Shown here: positions 26,596 to 35,216 of the stretch, one piece after another
Layout of the letters: each line of letters starts with the position of its first letter
Position numbering within the stretch: the first letter of the stretch is position 1
DNA from: Pantoea nemavictus
Lineage (GTDB): Bacteria; Pseudomonadota; Gammaproteobacteria; Enterobacterales; Enterobacteriaceae
DNA: 64,000 bases
Assembly (NCBI RefSeq): GCF_037479095.1
Contig: NZ_JBBGZW010000001.1
Span: 3,348,001-3,412,000, forward strand
Direction of reading: 5' to 3'
Position numbers and translations under genes: made by a program
The notes under the pieces: generated by a model
The model's input: the letters and a program-made list of their open reading frames with translations, nothing else
Database searches by the model: none
What the model was told of the DNA's origin: nothing

Positions 26596-27324
26596 ATGGA
26601 TAACGTGGTAAACCTCTGGCCGCTACTGGGCATTGCCGCCATCATTGTGGGTTTTGTGCTGCGCTTTAACCCGGTGCTGGTGGTGATAGTGGCGGGCTTC
26701 GTCACCGGGCTGGCGGCGCATCTGCCGCTGGCGGATATTCTGGAAAAACTCGGTTCTGGCTTCCTCAATACGCGTAATCTGCCGCTGATTCTGCTGCTGC
26801 CGTTAGCGGTCATCGGCTTGCTGGAGCGTCATGGTTTGAAAGAGCGCGCGCAGAGCTGGATCGCGCAGATCAAAACCGCGACCGCCGGGCGCTTGCTGAT
26901 CGTCTACCTGTTCGTGCGTGAAGCCACTGCGGCGCTGGGCTTAACCAGCCTTGGCGGTCATCCACAAATGGTGCGTCCGCTGCTGGCGCCGATGGCCGAA
27001 GGGGCCACGGAAAACCGCTACGGCGAAGTGCCGCCAGACGTGCGTCATCGCCTGCGCGCCATGTCGGCCGCCACCGATAACATTGGTCTGTTCTTTGGTG
27101 AAGATATCTTCGTCGCTTTTGGCGCAATTATCTTCATGCATAACTTTATGCAGGAGTCTGCCGGTATCAGCACCGAACCGCTGCATATCGCGCTGTGGGG
27201 TATTCCTACTGCACTCTGTGCTTTCCTCATTCATTCAGCCCGTCTGGTACGCCTTGATCGTCAGCTGGCGCGAGAACTGGGCGCGTTGAATCAGCAGGCG
27301 CTGAACGCCAAAGGAGGGAAGTAA
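26596..27324 (+). CDS. DUF969 membrane protein, predicted 5-oxoproline transporter subunit
   Basis: 242-aa polytopic membrane protein of the DUF969 family. Hydrophobic segments at about 8-45, 62-75, 100-118, 160-178 and 200-217 suggest several transmembrane helices; conserved features include LILLLPLAVIGLLERHGLKERA, of which LPLAVIGLLERHGL is the core, SLGGHPQMVRPL and AATDNIGLFFGEDIFVAFGA. Family members occur beside DUF979 and pcp or pxp genes and are annotated as a two-subunit 5-oxoproline transporter; that fits the context here. An AAGGGAAC site precedes the ATG. Its TAA overlaps the ATG of the DUF979 gene by one base. Substrate is inferred, not shown. Confidence 0.85.
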   Translation: MDNVVNLWPLLGIAAIIVGFVLRFNPVLVVIVAGFVTGLAAHLPLADILEKLGSGFLNTRNLPLILLLPLAVIGLLERHGLKERAQSWIAQIKTATAGRLLIVYLFVREATAALGLTSLGGHPQMVRPLLAPMAEGATENRYGEVPPDVRHRLRAMSAATDNIGLFFGEDIFVAFGAIIFMHNFMQESAGISTEPLHIALWGIPTALCAFLIHSARLVRLDRQLARELGALNQQALNAKGGK

Positions 27325-28340
27325 TGTTCCAGCAACAATATTTGATGTGGCTGGCAGGGGTGATCCTGCTGGTGGTGGCGCTGCTTTCCTGGCGCGACAG
27401 CGCCAACCCGCGCCGTTTTACCACCGGGCTGTTCTGGGCCTTGTATGGGCTGATTTTCCTGATCGGCGACGGCGCTTATCAGTTGATGGGGCAATGGGCG
27501 GGCGATGCCGAACTGGGCCGCCGCTGGTTGCACATCGCGGTCGGCGTGGCTGTGGTGGTGATGGCGTTGATTGCCGGTTTCGGCGGCGTGCGTCTGGGAC
27601 GCTATCATCAGCGCAGCGACGAGCAGAAACAGGAGAGCGCCAAACGTCTGCACAACAAACTGTTCTTGCCGGCGCTGGCGATCCCGCTGGTCACCGTGAT
27701 TGGCGTGCTGGCGTTTAACCACATTCCTGGGCTGCAGGACACCGTGTTTGGCCCCGGCAATCACTCAACATTGGTGACGCTATTCTCAATGATGATCGGC
27801 TGCCTGTTGGGCTGGCTGATTGCACTGAAAATCACCCATGAAAAGCCGCTGCAGTCGATGCAGGAGACCCGTCGCTTGCTGGATGCGGTGGGTTGGGCCT
27901 TTATTCTGCCGCAAATTCTCGCCACGCTCGGCCTGCTGTTCACCAGCGCCGGTGTCGGCACCGCGATTTCGCACCTTACCGAGCAGTATCTGGCGGTGGA
28001 TAATCGCCTGATCGCCGTCGCGGTCTACGCGGGTGGCATGGCGCTGCTGACCATGGTGATGGGCAATGCGTTCGCGGCCTTCCCGATTGTGACGGCCGGG
28101 ATTGGGATTCCGATTCTGGTGCTGCAACACGGTGGCAATCCGGCGGTGATGGCGGCAATCGGCATGTTCTCCGGCTATTGCGGGACTTTGATGACGCCGA
28201 TGGCGGCCAACTTCAACATCGTTCCGGCGCGTCTGTTAGAGCTGCCGGACCGCAACGCGGTGATCAAGGCTCAGGTGCCAACCGGTGTGCTACTGTTGGT
28301 AGTGAATATTTTCCTGCTCTACTTCCTGATGTTCTTGTGA
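27324..28340 (+). CDS. DUF979 membrane protein, predicted 5-oxoproline transporter subunit
   Basis: 338-aa polytopic membrane protein with roughly ten hydrophobic stretches and a charged loop near 90-105 ([15 protein letters not shown]). The C-terminal half contains [18 protein letters not shown] and [24 protein letters not shown], a repeat-like pattern shared with carboxylate transporters. It overlaps the DUF969 gene (TAATG), suggesting a fixed subunit ratio. pcp starts 7 bp after its stop. Placement between 5-oxoprolinase and pyroglutamyl peptidase argues for uptake of pyroglutamate or pyroglutamyl compounds. Confidence 0.85.
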   Translation: MFQQQYLMWLAGVILLVVALLSWRDSANPRRFTTGLFWALYGLIFLIGDGAYQLMGQWAGDAELGRRWLHIAVGVAVVVMALIAGFGGVRLGRYHQRSDEQKQESAKRLHNKLFLPALAIPLVTVIGVLAFNHIPGLQDTVFGPGNHSTLVTLFSMMIGCLLGWLIALKITHEKPLQSMQETRRLLDAVGWAFILPQILATLGLLFTSAGVGTAISHLTEQYLAVDNRLIAVAVYAGGMALLTMVMGNAFAAFPIVTAGIGIPILVLQHGGNPAVMAAIGMFSGYCGTLMTPMAANFNIVPARLLELPDRNAVIKAQVPTGVLLLVVNIFLLYFLMFL

Positions 28341-28347
28341 GGTTGCA

Positions 28348-28995
28348 ATGAAAACGGTGTTAATGACGGCGTTTGAGCCGTTTGGTGGCGAAAGCATCAA
28401 CCCTTCGTGGGAAGCGGTGCGCAGCTTTGACGGCAAAGAGATCGCCGGTGCACGTATTGTGGTGCGCCAGCTGCCGGTGGTGTTTGCCACCTGCGGTGAA
28501 GTGTTAACGCGTGCGCTGGAAGAGATTCAGCCCGATCGCGTGCTGTGCGTTGGGCAGGCGGGTGGTCGATCCGACATTACCGTTGAACGCGTCGCCATCA
28601 ATGTGGATGACGCACGTATTCCGGACAACGACCAGCAGCAGCCGATCGATCAGCCGATTGAGGCCGATGGCCCGGCGGCCTATTTCTCCACGCTGCCGAT
28701 CAAAGCCATGGTTGCCGCACTGCGTGAAGTGGGCGTGCCGGCGTCGGTATCGCAAACCGCCGGTACTTTTACCTGTAATCACGTGATGTACAGCCTGCTG
28801 CACTGGATTCATACCACCAACAGTAGGGCGCGCGGCGGTTTTATTCACATTCCTTACATGCCGGAACAAGCGGTGCATCATCCTGGTGTGGCGAGTATGG
28901 CCACCGCTAGCGTGATCAAGGCGCTGGAAACCTCGCTGCAGGTGATATTGAGTACCGAAAATGATATTCGCGTCGTCGGTGGCGCCACGCATTAA
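28348..28995 (+). CDS. pcp: Pcp, pyrrolidone-carboxylate peptidase
   Basis: 215-aa cysteine peptidase (family C15) that releases N-terminal pyroglutamate from peptides. The catalytic triad is intact: Glu80 in TVERVAIN, Cys143 in [11 protein letters not shown], His167 in [10 protein letters not shown]. The N-terminal [16 protein letters not shown] is characteristic. Cytoplasmic, usually a tetramer. It supplies 5-oxoproline to PxpABC encoded upstream, completing a pathway from pyroglutamyl peptides to glutamate in one operon. The E. coli K-12 locus has no such gene. A GAGG site precedes the ATG. Confidence 0.95.
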   Translation: MKTVLMTAFEPFGGESINPSWEAVRSFDGKEIAGARIVVRQLPVVFATCGEVLTRALEEIQPDRVLCVGQAGGRSDITVERVAINVDDARIPDNDQQQPIDQPIEADGPAAYFSTLPIKAMVAALREVGVPASVSQTAGTFTCNHVMYSLLHWIHTTNSRARGGFIHIPYMPEQAVHHPGVASMATASVIKALETSLQVILSTENDIRVVGGATH

Positions 28996-29006
28996 CAGGA
29001 GTTGTT

Positions 29007-29795
29007 ATGCCTGAGGGACCGGAGATCCGTCGTGCGGCGGATCAACTGGCAGAGGCAATGGAAGGCAAACCGCTCACCGATGTATGGTTTGCCTTTCCCG
29101 AGCTGAAAACCTATGAACCCGCGCTGATGGGAACCACCATCAATGCGTTTGAAACGCGGGGCAAAGCGCTGCTCACGCACTTCTCAAATGGCCTGACGCT
29201 TTACAGCCACAATCAGCTGTACGGCGTCTGGCGCGTGGTGCCAACCGGCACGCAGCCGAATACCACGCGACAACTCCGCGTGCGGCTCGCCAATGCGGAT
29301 AACACCATTTTGCTGTACAGCGCGTCGGATATTGAGCTGCTCAACGCTGCTACCTTGGCGGCGCATCCGTTTCTGCAACGGGTGGGACCAGACGTGCTGG
29401 ATGCCAGCTTAACGGTGGAGGAGGTGCGCGAGCGTCTGCTGTCGCCGCGCTTTCGTCGTCGCCAGTTCAGCGGCTTGTTGCTCGATCAGGCATTTCTCGC
29501 CGGTTTAGGTAATTATCTGCGCGTGGAGATTTTATGGCATGCCGGTTTGCTGGCGTCGCACCGGGCGCAGGATCTCAGCGAGCAGCAGCTCACGGCGCTG
29601 AGTGAGGCGATGCTGTCGGTGCCGCGTTTGTCATATCAGATGCGTGGCAGCATGAAGAAGTATCACGAAGATGCCGCGTTTCGCTTCGAGGTGTTTCATC
29701 GGCAGGGCAAAAAATGTCGGCGTTGCGGAGCGGTGATTGAGAAGGGCGTGTTGTCATCGCGGCCGTTTTACTGGTGTCCGGGATGCCAATTGTAG
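29007..29795 (+). CDS. nei: Nei, endonuclease VIII
   Basis: 262-aa bifunctional DNA glycosylase/AP lyase that removes oxidised pyrimidines. After Met removal Pro2 ([13 protein letters not shown]) is the Schiff-base nucleophile and Glu3 assists; the H2TH region includes [15 protein letters not shown], and the C-terminal zinc finger has Cys pairs in CRRCG and CPGC. Length is close to E. coli Nei. It follows pcp by 11 bp with an AGGAG site, so it is probably cotranscribed with the pxp genes; in E. coli it directly follows pxpA. Confidence 0.96.
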   Translation: MPEGPEIRRAADQLAEAMEGKPLTDVWFAFPELKTYEPALMGTTINAFETRGKALLTHFSNGLTLYSHNQLYGVWRVVPTGTQPNTTRQLRVRLANADNTILLYSASDIELLNAATLAAHPFLQRVGPDVLDASLTVEEVRERLLSPRFRRRQFSGLLLDQAFLAGLGNYLRVEILWHAGLLASHRAQDLSEQQLTALSEAMLSVPRLSYQMRGSMKKYHEDAAFRFEVFHRQGKKCRRCGAVIEKGVLSSRPFYWCPGCQL

Positions 29796-29814
29796 CGGCA
29801 CGATTTATCGCGCA

Positions 29815-29845
29815 ATAAAAAAGGCGGCCGTTTGGCCGCCTTTTC
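29815..29845. terminator. Bidirectional terminator between nei and gltA
   Basis: 9-bp GC-rich stem AAGGCGGCC / GGCCGCCTT with a four-base loop, flanked by an A-run and a T-run, so it works for both convergent genes. Confidence 0.9.
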
Positions 29846-29846
29846 C

Positions 29847-31130
29847 TTATTTATCCAGCGCCGAGGTAAATGGACGCTCGGTGTAACCGGTATACAGCTG
29901 ACGCGGACGGGCAATTTTCATGCCTTCGTCATGCATCTCTTTCCAGTGTGCAATCCAGCCTACGGTACGCGCCATGGCGAAGATGACGGTAAACATGGAA
30001 GACGGAATGCCCATCGCTTTCAGAATGATGCCTGAGTAGAAATCGACGTTAGGATAGAGCTTACGCTCAATGAAGTACGGGTCGTTCAGCGCGATGTGTT
30101 CCAGCTCCATCGCCACTTCCAGCAGATCATCTTTCATGCCCAGTTCATTCAGCACTTCGTGACAGGTATCGCGCATCACGGTGGCGCGCGGATCGTAATT
30201 TTTGTAGACGCGGTGGCCAAAGCCCATCAGACGGAACGAATCGTTTTTGTCTTTCGCACGTTTAACAAACTCAGGGATGTGATCAACAGTGCTGATCTCT
30301 TCCAGCATGCGCAGTGTCGCTTCGTTGGCACCGCCGTGCGCCGGTCCCCACAGTGAAGCGATACCGGCGGCGATACAGGCAAACGGGTTGGCGCCTGAAG
30401 AGCCTGCGGTACGTACGGTAGAGGTTGAAGCGTTCTGCTCATGGTCGGCGTGCAGAATCAGAATACGGTCCATGGCGCGTTCCAGTACCGGATTCACTTT
30501 GTACTCTTCGCATGGCGTGGCGAACATCATGTGCAGGAAGTTACCGGCATAAGAGAGGTCGTTGCGCGGATACACAAACGGCTGGCCGATGGAGTATTTG
30601 TAGCACATCGCCGCCATGGTCGGCATTTTCGACAGCAGGCGGAACGCAGCGATTTCACGGTGACGTTCAATATTGACGTCTAAAGAGTCGTGATAAAACG
30701 CGGCCAGCGCACCGGTCACACCACACATTACCGCCATAGGATGCGAATCGCGGCGGAAGCCATGGAACAGTCGGGTGATTTGCTCGTGTATCATGGTGTG
30801 GCGGGTAACGGTCGTGCGGAACTCTTCAAACTGGGCTTGGGTCGGGGCTTCGCCATTCAGCAAGATGTAACACACTTCGAGATAGTTGGAGTGGGTTGCC
30901 AGCTGGTCAATCGGGAAACCACGGTGTAACAGAATACCTTCGTCACCATCAATAAAGGTGATTTTGGATTCGCAGGACGCAGTAGAGGTGAAGCCGGGAT
31001 CGAAGGTGAACAGGCCTTGAGAGCCAAGGGCGCGGACATCAACAACATCTTGTCCCAGCGTACCTTGCATCACGTCCAGTTCAACAGACGTATTATCTTG
31101 TAGGGTTAGCGTCACTTTTTTATCTGTCAT
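29847..31130 (-). CDS. gltA: GltA, type II citrate synthase
   Basis: Condenses oxaloacetate and acetyl-CoA to citrate, the entry step of the TCA cycle. The 427-aa length equals the E. coli hexameric, NADH-inhibited enzyme. The N-terminal beta domain ([20 protein letters not shown] region) is followed by the catalytic fold with [14 protein letters not shown], the His in [23 protein letters not shown] and the Asp-bearing [10 protein letters not shown]. Divergent from sdhC across 651 bp, as in E. coli. Confidence 0.97.
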   Translation of the reverse strand: MTDKKVTLTLQDNTSVELDVMQGTLGQDVVDVRALGSQGLFTFDPGFTSTASCESKITFIDGDEGILLHRGFPIDQLATHSNYLEVCYILLNGEAPTQAQFEEFRTTVTRHTMIHEQITRLFHGFRRDSHPMAVMCGVTGALAAFYHDSLDVNIERHREIAAFRLLSKMPTMAAMCYKYSIGQPFVYPRNDLSYAGNFLHMMFATPCEEYKVNPVLERAMDRILILHADHEQNASTSTVRTAGSSGANPFACIAAGIASLWGPAHGGANEATLRMLEEISTVDHIPEFVKRAKDKNDSFRLMGFGHRVYKNYDPRATVMRDTCHEVLNELGMKDDLLEVAMELEHIALNDPYFIERKLYPNVDFYSGIILKAMGIPSSMFTVIFAMARTVGWIAHWKEMHDEGMKIARPRQLYTGYTERPFTSALDK

Positions 31131-31537
31131 TATTTCGTCTCCATAGCGCCTTTAAGGTAAGGATCTTAGACACCAGAATAGCCTTCATGTTGCAAATATC
31201 AGCAAGCGATATAACCACAATCTTCACAGCATCACTCTGCGGTAACGTGGGTCGTGCAGGGTTACAGAGTAAACGCTGATTTGGGCCATTCGGTGGCGTC
31301 GGGGCATGACATGCTGCACATCGAGGATGTTAAAGTTCCTGTCACGACATAACTTCTTGGTAACCAATAACCTGATGCTTTGTATTGCTTGTATTGGCAA
31401 TGTTACATAACTTGAGCTTAGGGGAAAGTGTATCCCCATAACTTTTGTGCATCATAGGGCTTTAATGCGATTGTTTGTAACTGAAATGTTGATCTTTTGT
31501 CAAATCAGATAATTAAAAATGTATAAATTGTGAAATT

Positions 31538-31553
31538 CGTGAGCATGATCACT
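31538..31553. promoter_or_regulatory. CRP-like site upstream of sdhC
   Basis: CGTGA-N6-TCACT matches eight of ten CRP core bases. Its centre lies about 81 bp before the expected sdhC start point, near where E. coli has its CRP site. Confidence 0.55.
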
Positions 31554-31590
31554 GTTCAACCTAAATGTGACCAAAGAGATTGTAGGGGAA

Positions 31591-31619
31591 TTGTAATCAG
31601 AATGTGATCCTCCTATACT
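31591..31619 (+). promoter_or_regulatory. sigma-70 promoter of sdhCDAB-sucABCD
   Basis: -35 TTGTAA (31591-31596), 17-bp spacer, -10 TATACT (31614-31619). Transcription should begin near 31627. Confidence 0.8.
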
Positions 31620-31781
31620 GCGGCCAGGTCTCCGGAACACCCTGACACCAGGAGCCACCCAGCGTTTTACCCGCTTTATTTAACACTGGATGTTGCTATT
31701 TTGGTGGCGGTTGCAGTCTGAACACATGCTGTGTCTCTGATGCAACTCAGGACCGGAGGAAGCAAAATAAAAAAGAGCTGT

Positions 31782-32171
31782 GTGGGCAAAACCGTGAAAA
31801 AACAAAGACCTGTTAACTTGGATCTCTCGACGATCCGGTTTCCCGTTACTGCAATATCGTCCATTCTCCACCGCGTCTCCGGCGTGATCACCTTTGTCGC
31901 TCTCGGAATTCTGCTCTGGTTACTGGGTCTCTCTCTCTCCTCTCCAGAAGGTTTCCAGCAAGCGGCATCCATCATGGATAGCTTCTTCGCCAAATTCATC
32001 ATGTGGGGCATTTTAACTGCGCTGGCGTATCACGCTGTGGGCGGTATTCGTCATATGTTGGCTGATTTTGGCTTTATGGAAGAAACCCTGCAGGTGGGAA
32101 CCCGTTCCGCGCAAGCGGCTTTTGTTATCACTGTCGTGCTCTCAATTTTGGCTGGAGTCCTCGTATGGTAA
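31782..32171 (+). CDS. sdhC: SdhC, succinate dehydrogenase cytochrome b556 subunit
   Basis: Membrane anchor of complex II that binds heme b and ubiquinone with SdhD. I start at GTG 31782 (reading [10 protein letters not shown]), which gives 129 aa and aligns residue for residue with the E. coli start; an upstream extension to 31731 is in frame but unlike the family. Three transmembrane helices; conserved ILHRVSG (quinone site Ser/Arg) and the heme-ligand His in [12 protein letters not shown]. Its stop overlaps the sdhD ATG by 7 nt. GTG start and a distant GGAGGA suggest modest initiation. Confidence 0.94.
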   Translation: MGKTVKKQRPVNLDLSTIRFPVTAISSILHRVSGVITFVALGILLWLLGLSLSSPEGFQQAASIMDSFFAKFIMWGILTALAYHAVGGIRHMLADFGFMEETLQVGTRSAQAAFVITVVLSILAGVLVW

Positions 32172-32512
32172 GCAATGCTTCTGCATTAGGACGCAACGGT
32201 ATCCATGACTGGCTGTTACTGCGTGCTGCTGCAATCTTAATTACGCTCTACATTCTCTACATCCTCGGTTTTGTCGTGATGACAGGCACGCTGACGTATG
32301 ACGTCTGGCACGGCTTCTTCTCGTCCGCCTTCACTAAAGTGTTCACCATGTTGACGCTGTTCTCGATTCTGATCCACGGCTGGATTGGGATGTGGCAGGT
32401 GCTGACTGACTACGTGAAACCAGTAGCAACCCGGTTGCTGCTGCAGTTTGTGATTGTGGTTGCGCTGTTGTCGTATGCGATTTATGGAACCGTTGTCGTG
32501 TGGGGTGTGTAA
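32165..32512 (+). CDS. sdhD: SdhD, succinate dehydrogenase membrane anchor subunit
   Basis: 115-aa second membrane anchor with three transmembrane helices. The motif [16 protein letters not shown] carries the heme-ligand His and the quinone-site Asp-Tyr pair. Overlaps sdhC by 7 nt and abuts sdhA directly, so translation of the operon is tightly coupled. Length equals E. coli SdhD. Confidence 0.95.
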   Translation: MVSNASALGRNGIHDWLLLRAAAILITLYILYILGFVVMTGTLTYDVWHGFFSSAFTKVFTMLTLFSILIHGWIGMWQVLTDYVKPVATRLLLQFVIVVALLSYAIYGTVVVWGV

Positions 32513-34279
32513 ATGAGTTTGCCAGTCAGAGAATTTGATGCCGTGGTGATCGGCGCGGGTGGCGCAGGAATGCGCGCTGCTCTGCAAATCTCCCAATCGG
32601 GCCAGACTTGTGCCCTTTTATCCAAAGTTTTCCCAACCCGTTCCCATACCGTATCGGCGCAGGGCGGTATCACCGTTGCGCTGGGTAACACCCATGAAGA
32701 TAACTGGGAATGGCACATGTACGACACCGTCAAAGGTTCCGACTTTATCGGCGACCAGGACGCGATCGAATATATGTGTCATGTCGGTCCGGAAGCGATT
32801 CTGGAACTGGAACATATGGGGTTGCCTTTCTCCCGTCTTGATGACGGCCGCGTCTATCAGCGTCCGTTTGGTGGTCAGTCGAAGAATTTCGGTGGTGAGC
32901 AGGCGGCGCGTACCGCTGCGGCTGCCGACCGTACGGGCCACGCCTTGCTGCATACGCTGTATCAGCAGAATCTAAAGAACAAAACCACCATCTTCTCCGA
33001 ATGGTATGCGCTGGATCTGGTGAAAAACGAAGACGGTGCGATTGTCGGCTGTACGGCTATCTGCATGGAAACCGGCGAAACCGTCTACTTCAAAGCCAAA
33101 GCGACCATTCTGGCGACCGGCGGCGCGGGCCGTATTTACCAATCCACCACTAACGCGCACATCAACACCGGTGACGGCGTCGGTATGGCGCTGCGCGCAG
33201 GCGTGCCGGTGCAGGATATGGAAATGTGGCAGTTCCACCCAACCGGCATTGCCGGTGCGGGCGTGCTGGTTACCGAAGGTTGCCGTGGTGAAGGCGGTTA
33301 CCTGCTGAATAAGCACGGTGAACGCTTCATGGAGCGCTATGCGCCGAACGCCAAAGATCTGGCGGGCCGTGATGTAGTAGCACGCTCCATGATGGTGGAA
33401 ATCCGTGAAGGTCGTGGTTGCGATGGCCCTTGGGGTCCGCACATCAAACTGAAGCTCGACCATCTCGGTGCCGACGTGCTGGAGTCGCGCCTGCCGGGCA
33501 TCCTTGAGCTGTCGCGTACCTTTGCGCACGTTGACCCTATTAAAGAACCGATTCCGGTGATCCCAACCTGCCACTACATGATGGGCGGCGTGCCGACCAA
33601 AGTGACCGGTCAGGCGCTGCGCGTGAACGAGCAGGGCGAAGATGTGGTGATTCCGGGTCTGTTCGCCGTCGGCGAAATCGCCTGCGTATCGGTACACGGC
33701 GCTAACCGCCTTGGCGGTAACTCACTGCTCGATCTGGTGGTGTTTGGTCGCGCAGCTGGCGTGCACTTGCTGGAGTGTATTGAAGAGCAGGGCGAACTGC
33801 GTGAAGCCACGCAGGAAAATCTGGATGAAGCGATGGCGCGCTTCAATCGTTGGGAAAATAACACCACCGGTGAAGATCCTGTCGAAATCCGTAAAGCGCT
33901 GCAGCGCTGCATGCAGAACAACTTCTCGGTATTCCGCGATGGCGATGCGATGCGTGAAGGTCTGGAAGAGCTGAAAGTGATTCGTGAGCGTCTGAAATCA
34001 GCCCGTCTTGATGACCGTTCGCCGGATTTCAACACCCAGCGTATTGAGTGCCTTGAGTTGGATAACCTGATGGAAACCGCGTATGCCACCGCTGTCGCTG
34101 CCAACTTCCGTACTGAAAGCCGTGGCGCACACAGCCGCTTCGATTATCCGGAGCGTGATGATGCCAACTGGCTGTGCCACAGTCTCTATGTTCCGCAGAC
34201 GGAAAGCATGACGCGCCGTGAGGTGAACATGCAACCGAAACTGCGTGCGGCCTTCCCGCCGAAAGCGCGTACTTACTAA
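32513..34279 (+). CDS. sdhA: SdhA, succinate dehydrogenase flavoprotein subunit
   Basis: 588-aa catalytic subunit that oxidises succinate to fumarate with covalently bound FAD. Dinucleotide fold [14 protein letters not shown] at the N-terminus; the FAD-attachment His is in [10 protein letters not shown]; substrate and proton-relay residues lie in [18 protein letters not shown] and PTCHYMMGG. Length equals E. coli SdhA. Faces the cytoplasm, docking on SdhB. Confidence 0.97.
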   Translation: MSLPVREFDAVVIGAGGAGMRAALQISQSGQTCALLSKVFPTRSHTVSAQGGITVALGNTHEDNWEWHMYDTVKGSDFIGDQDAIEYMCHVGPEAILELEHMGLPFSRLDDGRVYQRPFGGQSKNFGGEQAARTAAAADRTGHALLHTLYQQNLKNKTTIFSEWYALDLVKNEDGAIVGCTAICMETGETVYFKAKATILATGGAGRIYQSTTNAHINTGDGVGMALRAGVPVQDMEMWQFHPTGIAGAGVLVTEGCRGEGGYLLNKHGERFMERYAPNAKDLAGRDVVARSMMVEIREGRGCDGPWGPHIKLKLDHLGADVLESRLPGILELSRTFAHVDPIKEPIPVIPTCHYMMGGVPTKVTGQALRVNEQGEDVVIPGLFAVGEIACVSVHGANRLGGNSLLDLVVFGRAAGVHLLECIEEQGELREATQENLDEAMARFNRWENNTTGEDPVEIRKALQRCMQNNFSVFRDGDAMREGLEELKVIRERLKSARLDDRSPDFNTQRIECLELDNLMETAYATAVAANFRTESRGAHSRFDYPERDDANWLCHSLYVPQTESMTRREVNMQPKLRAAFPPKARTY

Positions 34280-34293
34280 TTGCGGAGATGATC

Positions 34294-35010
34294 ATGAGAC
34301 TCGAATTTTCAATCTATCGTTACAACCCAGAAGTCGATGCCAAGCCGCGTATGCAGGAGTACACGCTGGAATCGGAAGATGGTCGCGACATGATGTTGCT
34401 GGATGCGCTGATCCGTCTGAAAGAGAAAGATCCGACGCTGGCTTTCCGTCGCTCATGCCGTGAAGGCGTGTGCGGTTCAGATGGTCTGAACATGAACGGT
34501 AAAAATGGTCTGGCGTGCATCACACCGATTTCTGCGCTCGGTAACGGTTCGAAGAAAATTGTTATCCGTCCTCTGCCTGGTTTGCCGGTGATCCGCGACC
34601 TCGTGGTAGACATGGGACAATTCTATGCACAGTATGAGAAGATTAAGCCTTTCCTCTTGAATAATGGGGAAAATCCACCGGCGCGCGAGCATTTACAGAG
34701 CCCGGCAGAGCGTGAGCATCTGGATGGTTTGTACGAGTGTATTCTCTGCGCCTGCTGCTCTACCTCATGCCCGTCGTTCTGGTGGAATCCGGACAAATTC
34801 GTGGGTCCGGCGGGTCTGCTGGCCGCTTACCGTTTCCTGATCGACAGCCGCGACACTGAAACCAATGCGCGTCTCGACAATCTAAACGATGCTTTCAGTG
34901 TTTTCCGCTGTCACAGCATCATGAACTGTGTGAGCGTGTGCCCGAAAGGCCTAAACCCAACGCGCGCTATCGGCCATATTAAGTCGATGCTGCTGCAACG
35001 CGGGGCGTAA
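34294..35010 (+). CDS. sdhB: SdhB, succinate dehydrogenase iron-sulfur subunit
   Basis: 238-aa electron-transfer subunit. Cluster motifs appear in order: [2Fe-2S] CREGVCGSDG with a later Cys in NGLAC, [4Fe-4S] CILCACCSTSCP, [3Fe-4S] CHSIMNCVSVCPKG. I start at ATG 34294 (MRLEFSIYRYNP) because GGAG sits six bases before it and the length equals E. coli; ATG 34288 would add two residues. Followed by a 206-bp gap with two hairpins before sucA. Confidence 0.96.
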   Translation: MRLEFSIYRYNPEVDAKPRMQEYTLESEDGRDMMLLDALIRLKEKDPTLAFRRSCREGVCGSDGLNMNGKNGLACITPISALGNGSKKIVIRPLPGLPVIRDLVVDMGQFYAQYEKIKPFLLNNGENPPAREHLQSPAEREHLDGLYECILCACCSTSCPSFWWNPDKFVGPAGLLAAYRFLIDSRDTETNARLDNLNDAFSVFRCHSIMNCVSVCPKGLNPTRAIGHIKSMLLQRGA

Positions 35011-35025
35011 CAAAGAAGTCACTGT

Positions 35026-35090
35026 CCGGGAACTGAGGTTCCCGGATGTTTACGGAAGCCTCTATAAGCGCGGTATTGACCACGCTTATA
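35026..35090 (+). other. Two stem-loops in the sdhB-sucA intergenic region
   Basis: First stem CCGGGAAC / GTTCCCGG with a TGAG loop (35026-35045). Second stem TATAAGCG / CGCTTATA (35063-35070, 35083-35090) with further pairing inside the loop. Neither has a T-tract. They may mark an RNA processing or stabilising point between the sdh and suc halves of the transcript. Confidence 0.6.
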
Positions 35091-35216
35091 AAGGTTCCCT
35101 TACGAGCCAGGCGCCGGTAGCGCACAGGTTCGTATCGCTGAACTCACTACGGCAAGCCGCGTAAGCGGTAACAAATGAAACCTCATAAAAAGCAGATTAA
35201 TGCTTAAGGGATCACA

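Larger units (their letters stand above)
31131..31781. other. gltA-sdhC divergent control region
   Basis: A 651-bp AT-rich gap holding divergent promoters and no supportable gene. The sdhC promoter and a CRP-like site are listed separately. The sdhC leader is about 155 nt; in E. coli the corresponding leader is a target of small RNAs such as Spot 42 and RyhB. No convincing gltA promoter could be picked by eye. Confidence 0.7.

Noticed and set aside
32972..33697. 241-codon frame antisense to sdhA
   Set aside because: Fully inside conserved SdhA; composition and absence of a start context mark it as a shadow.
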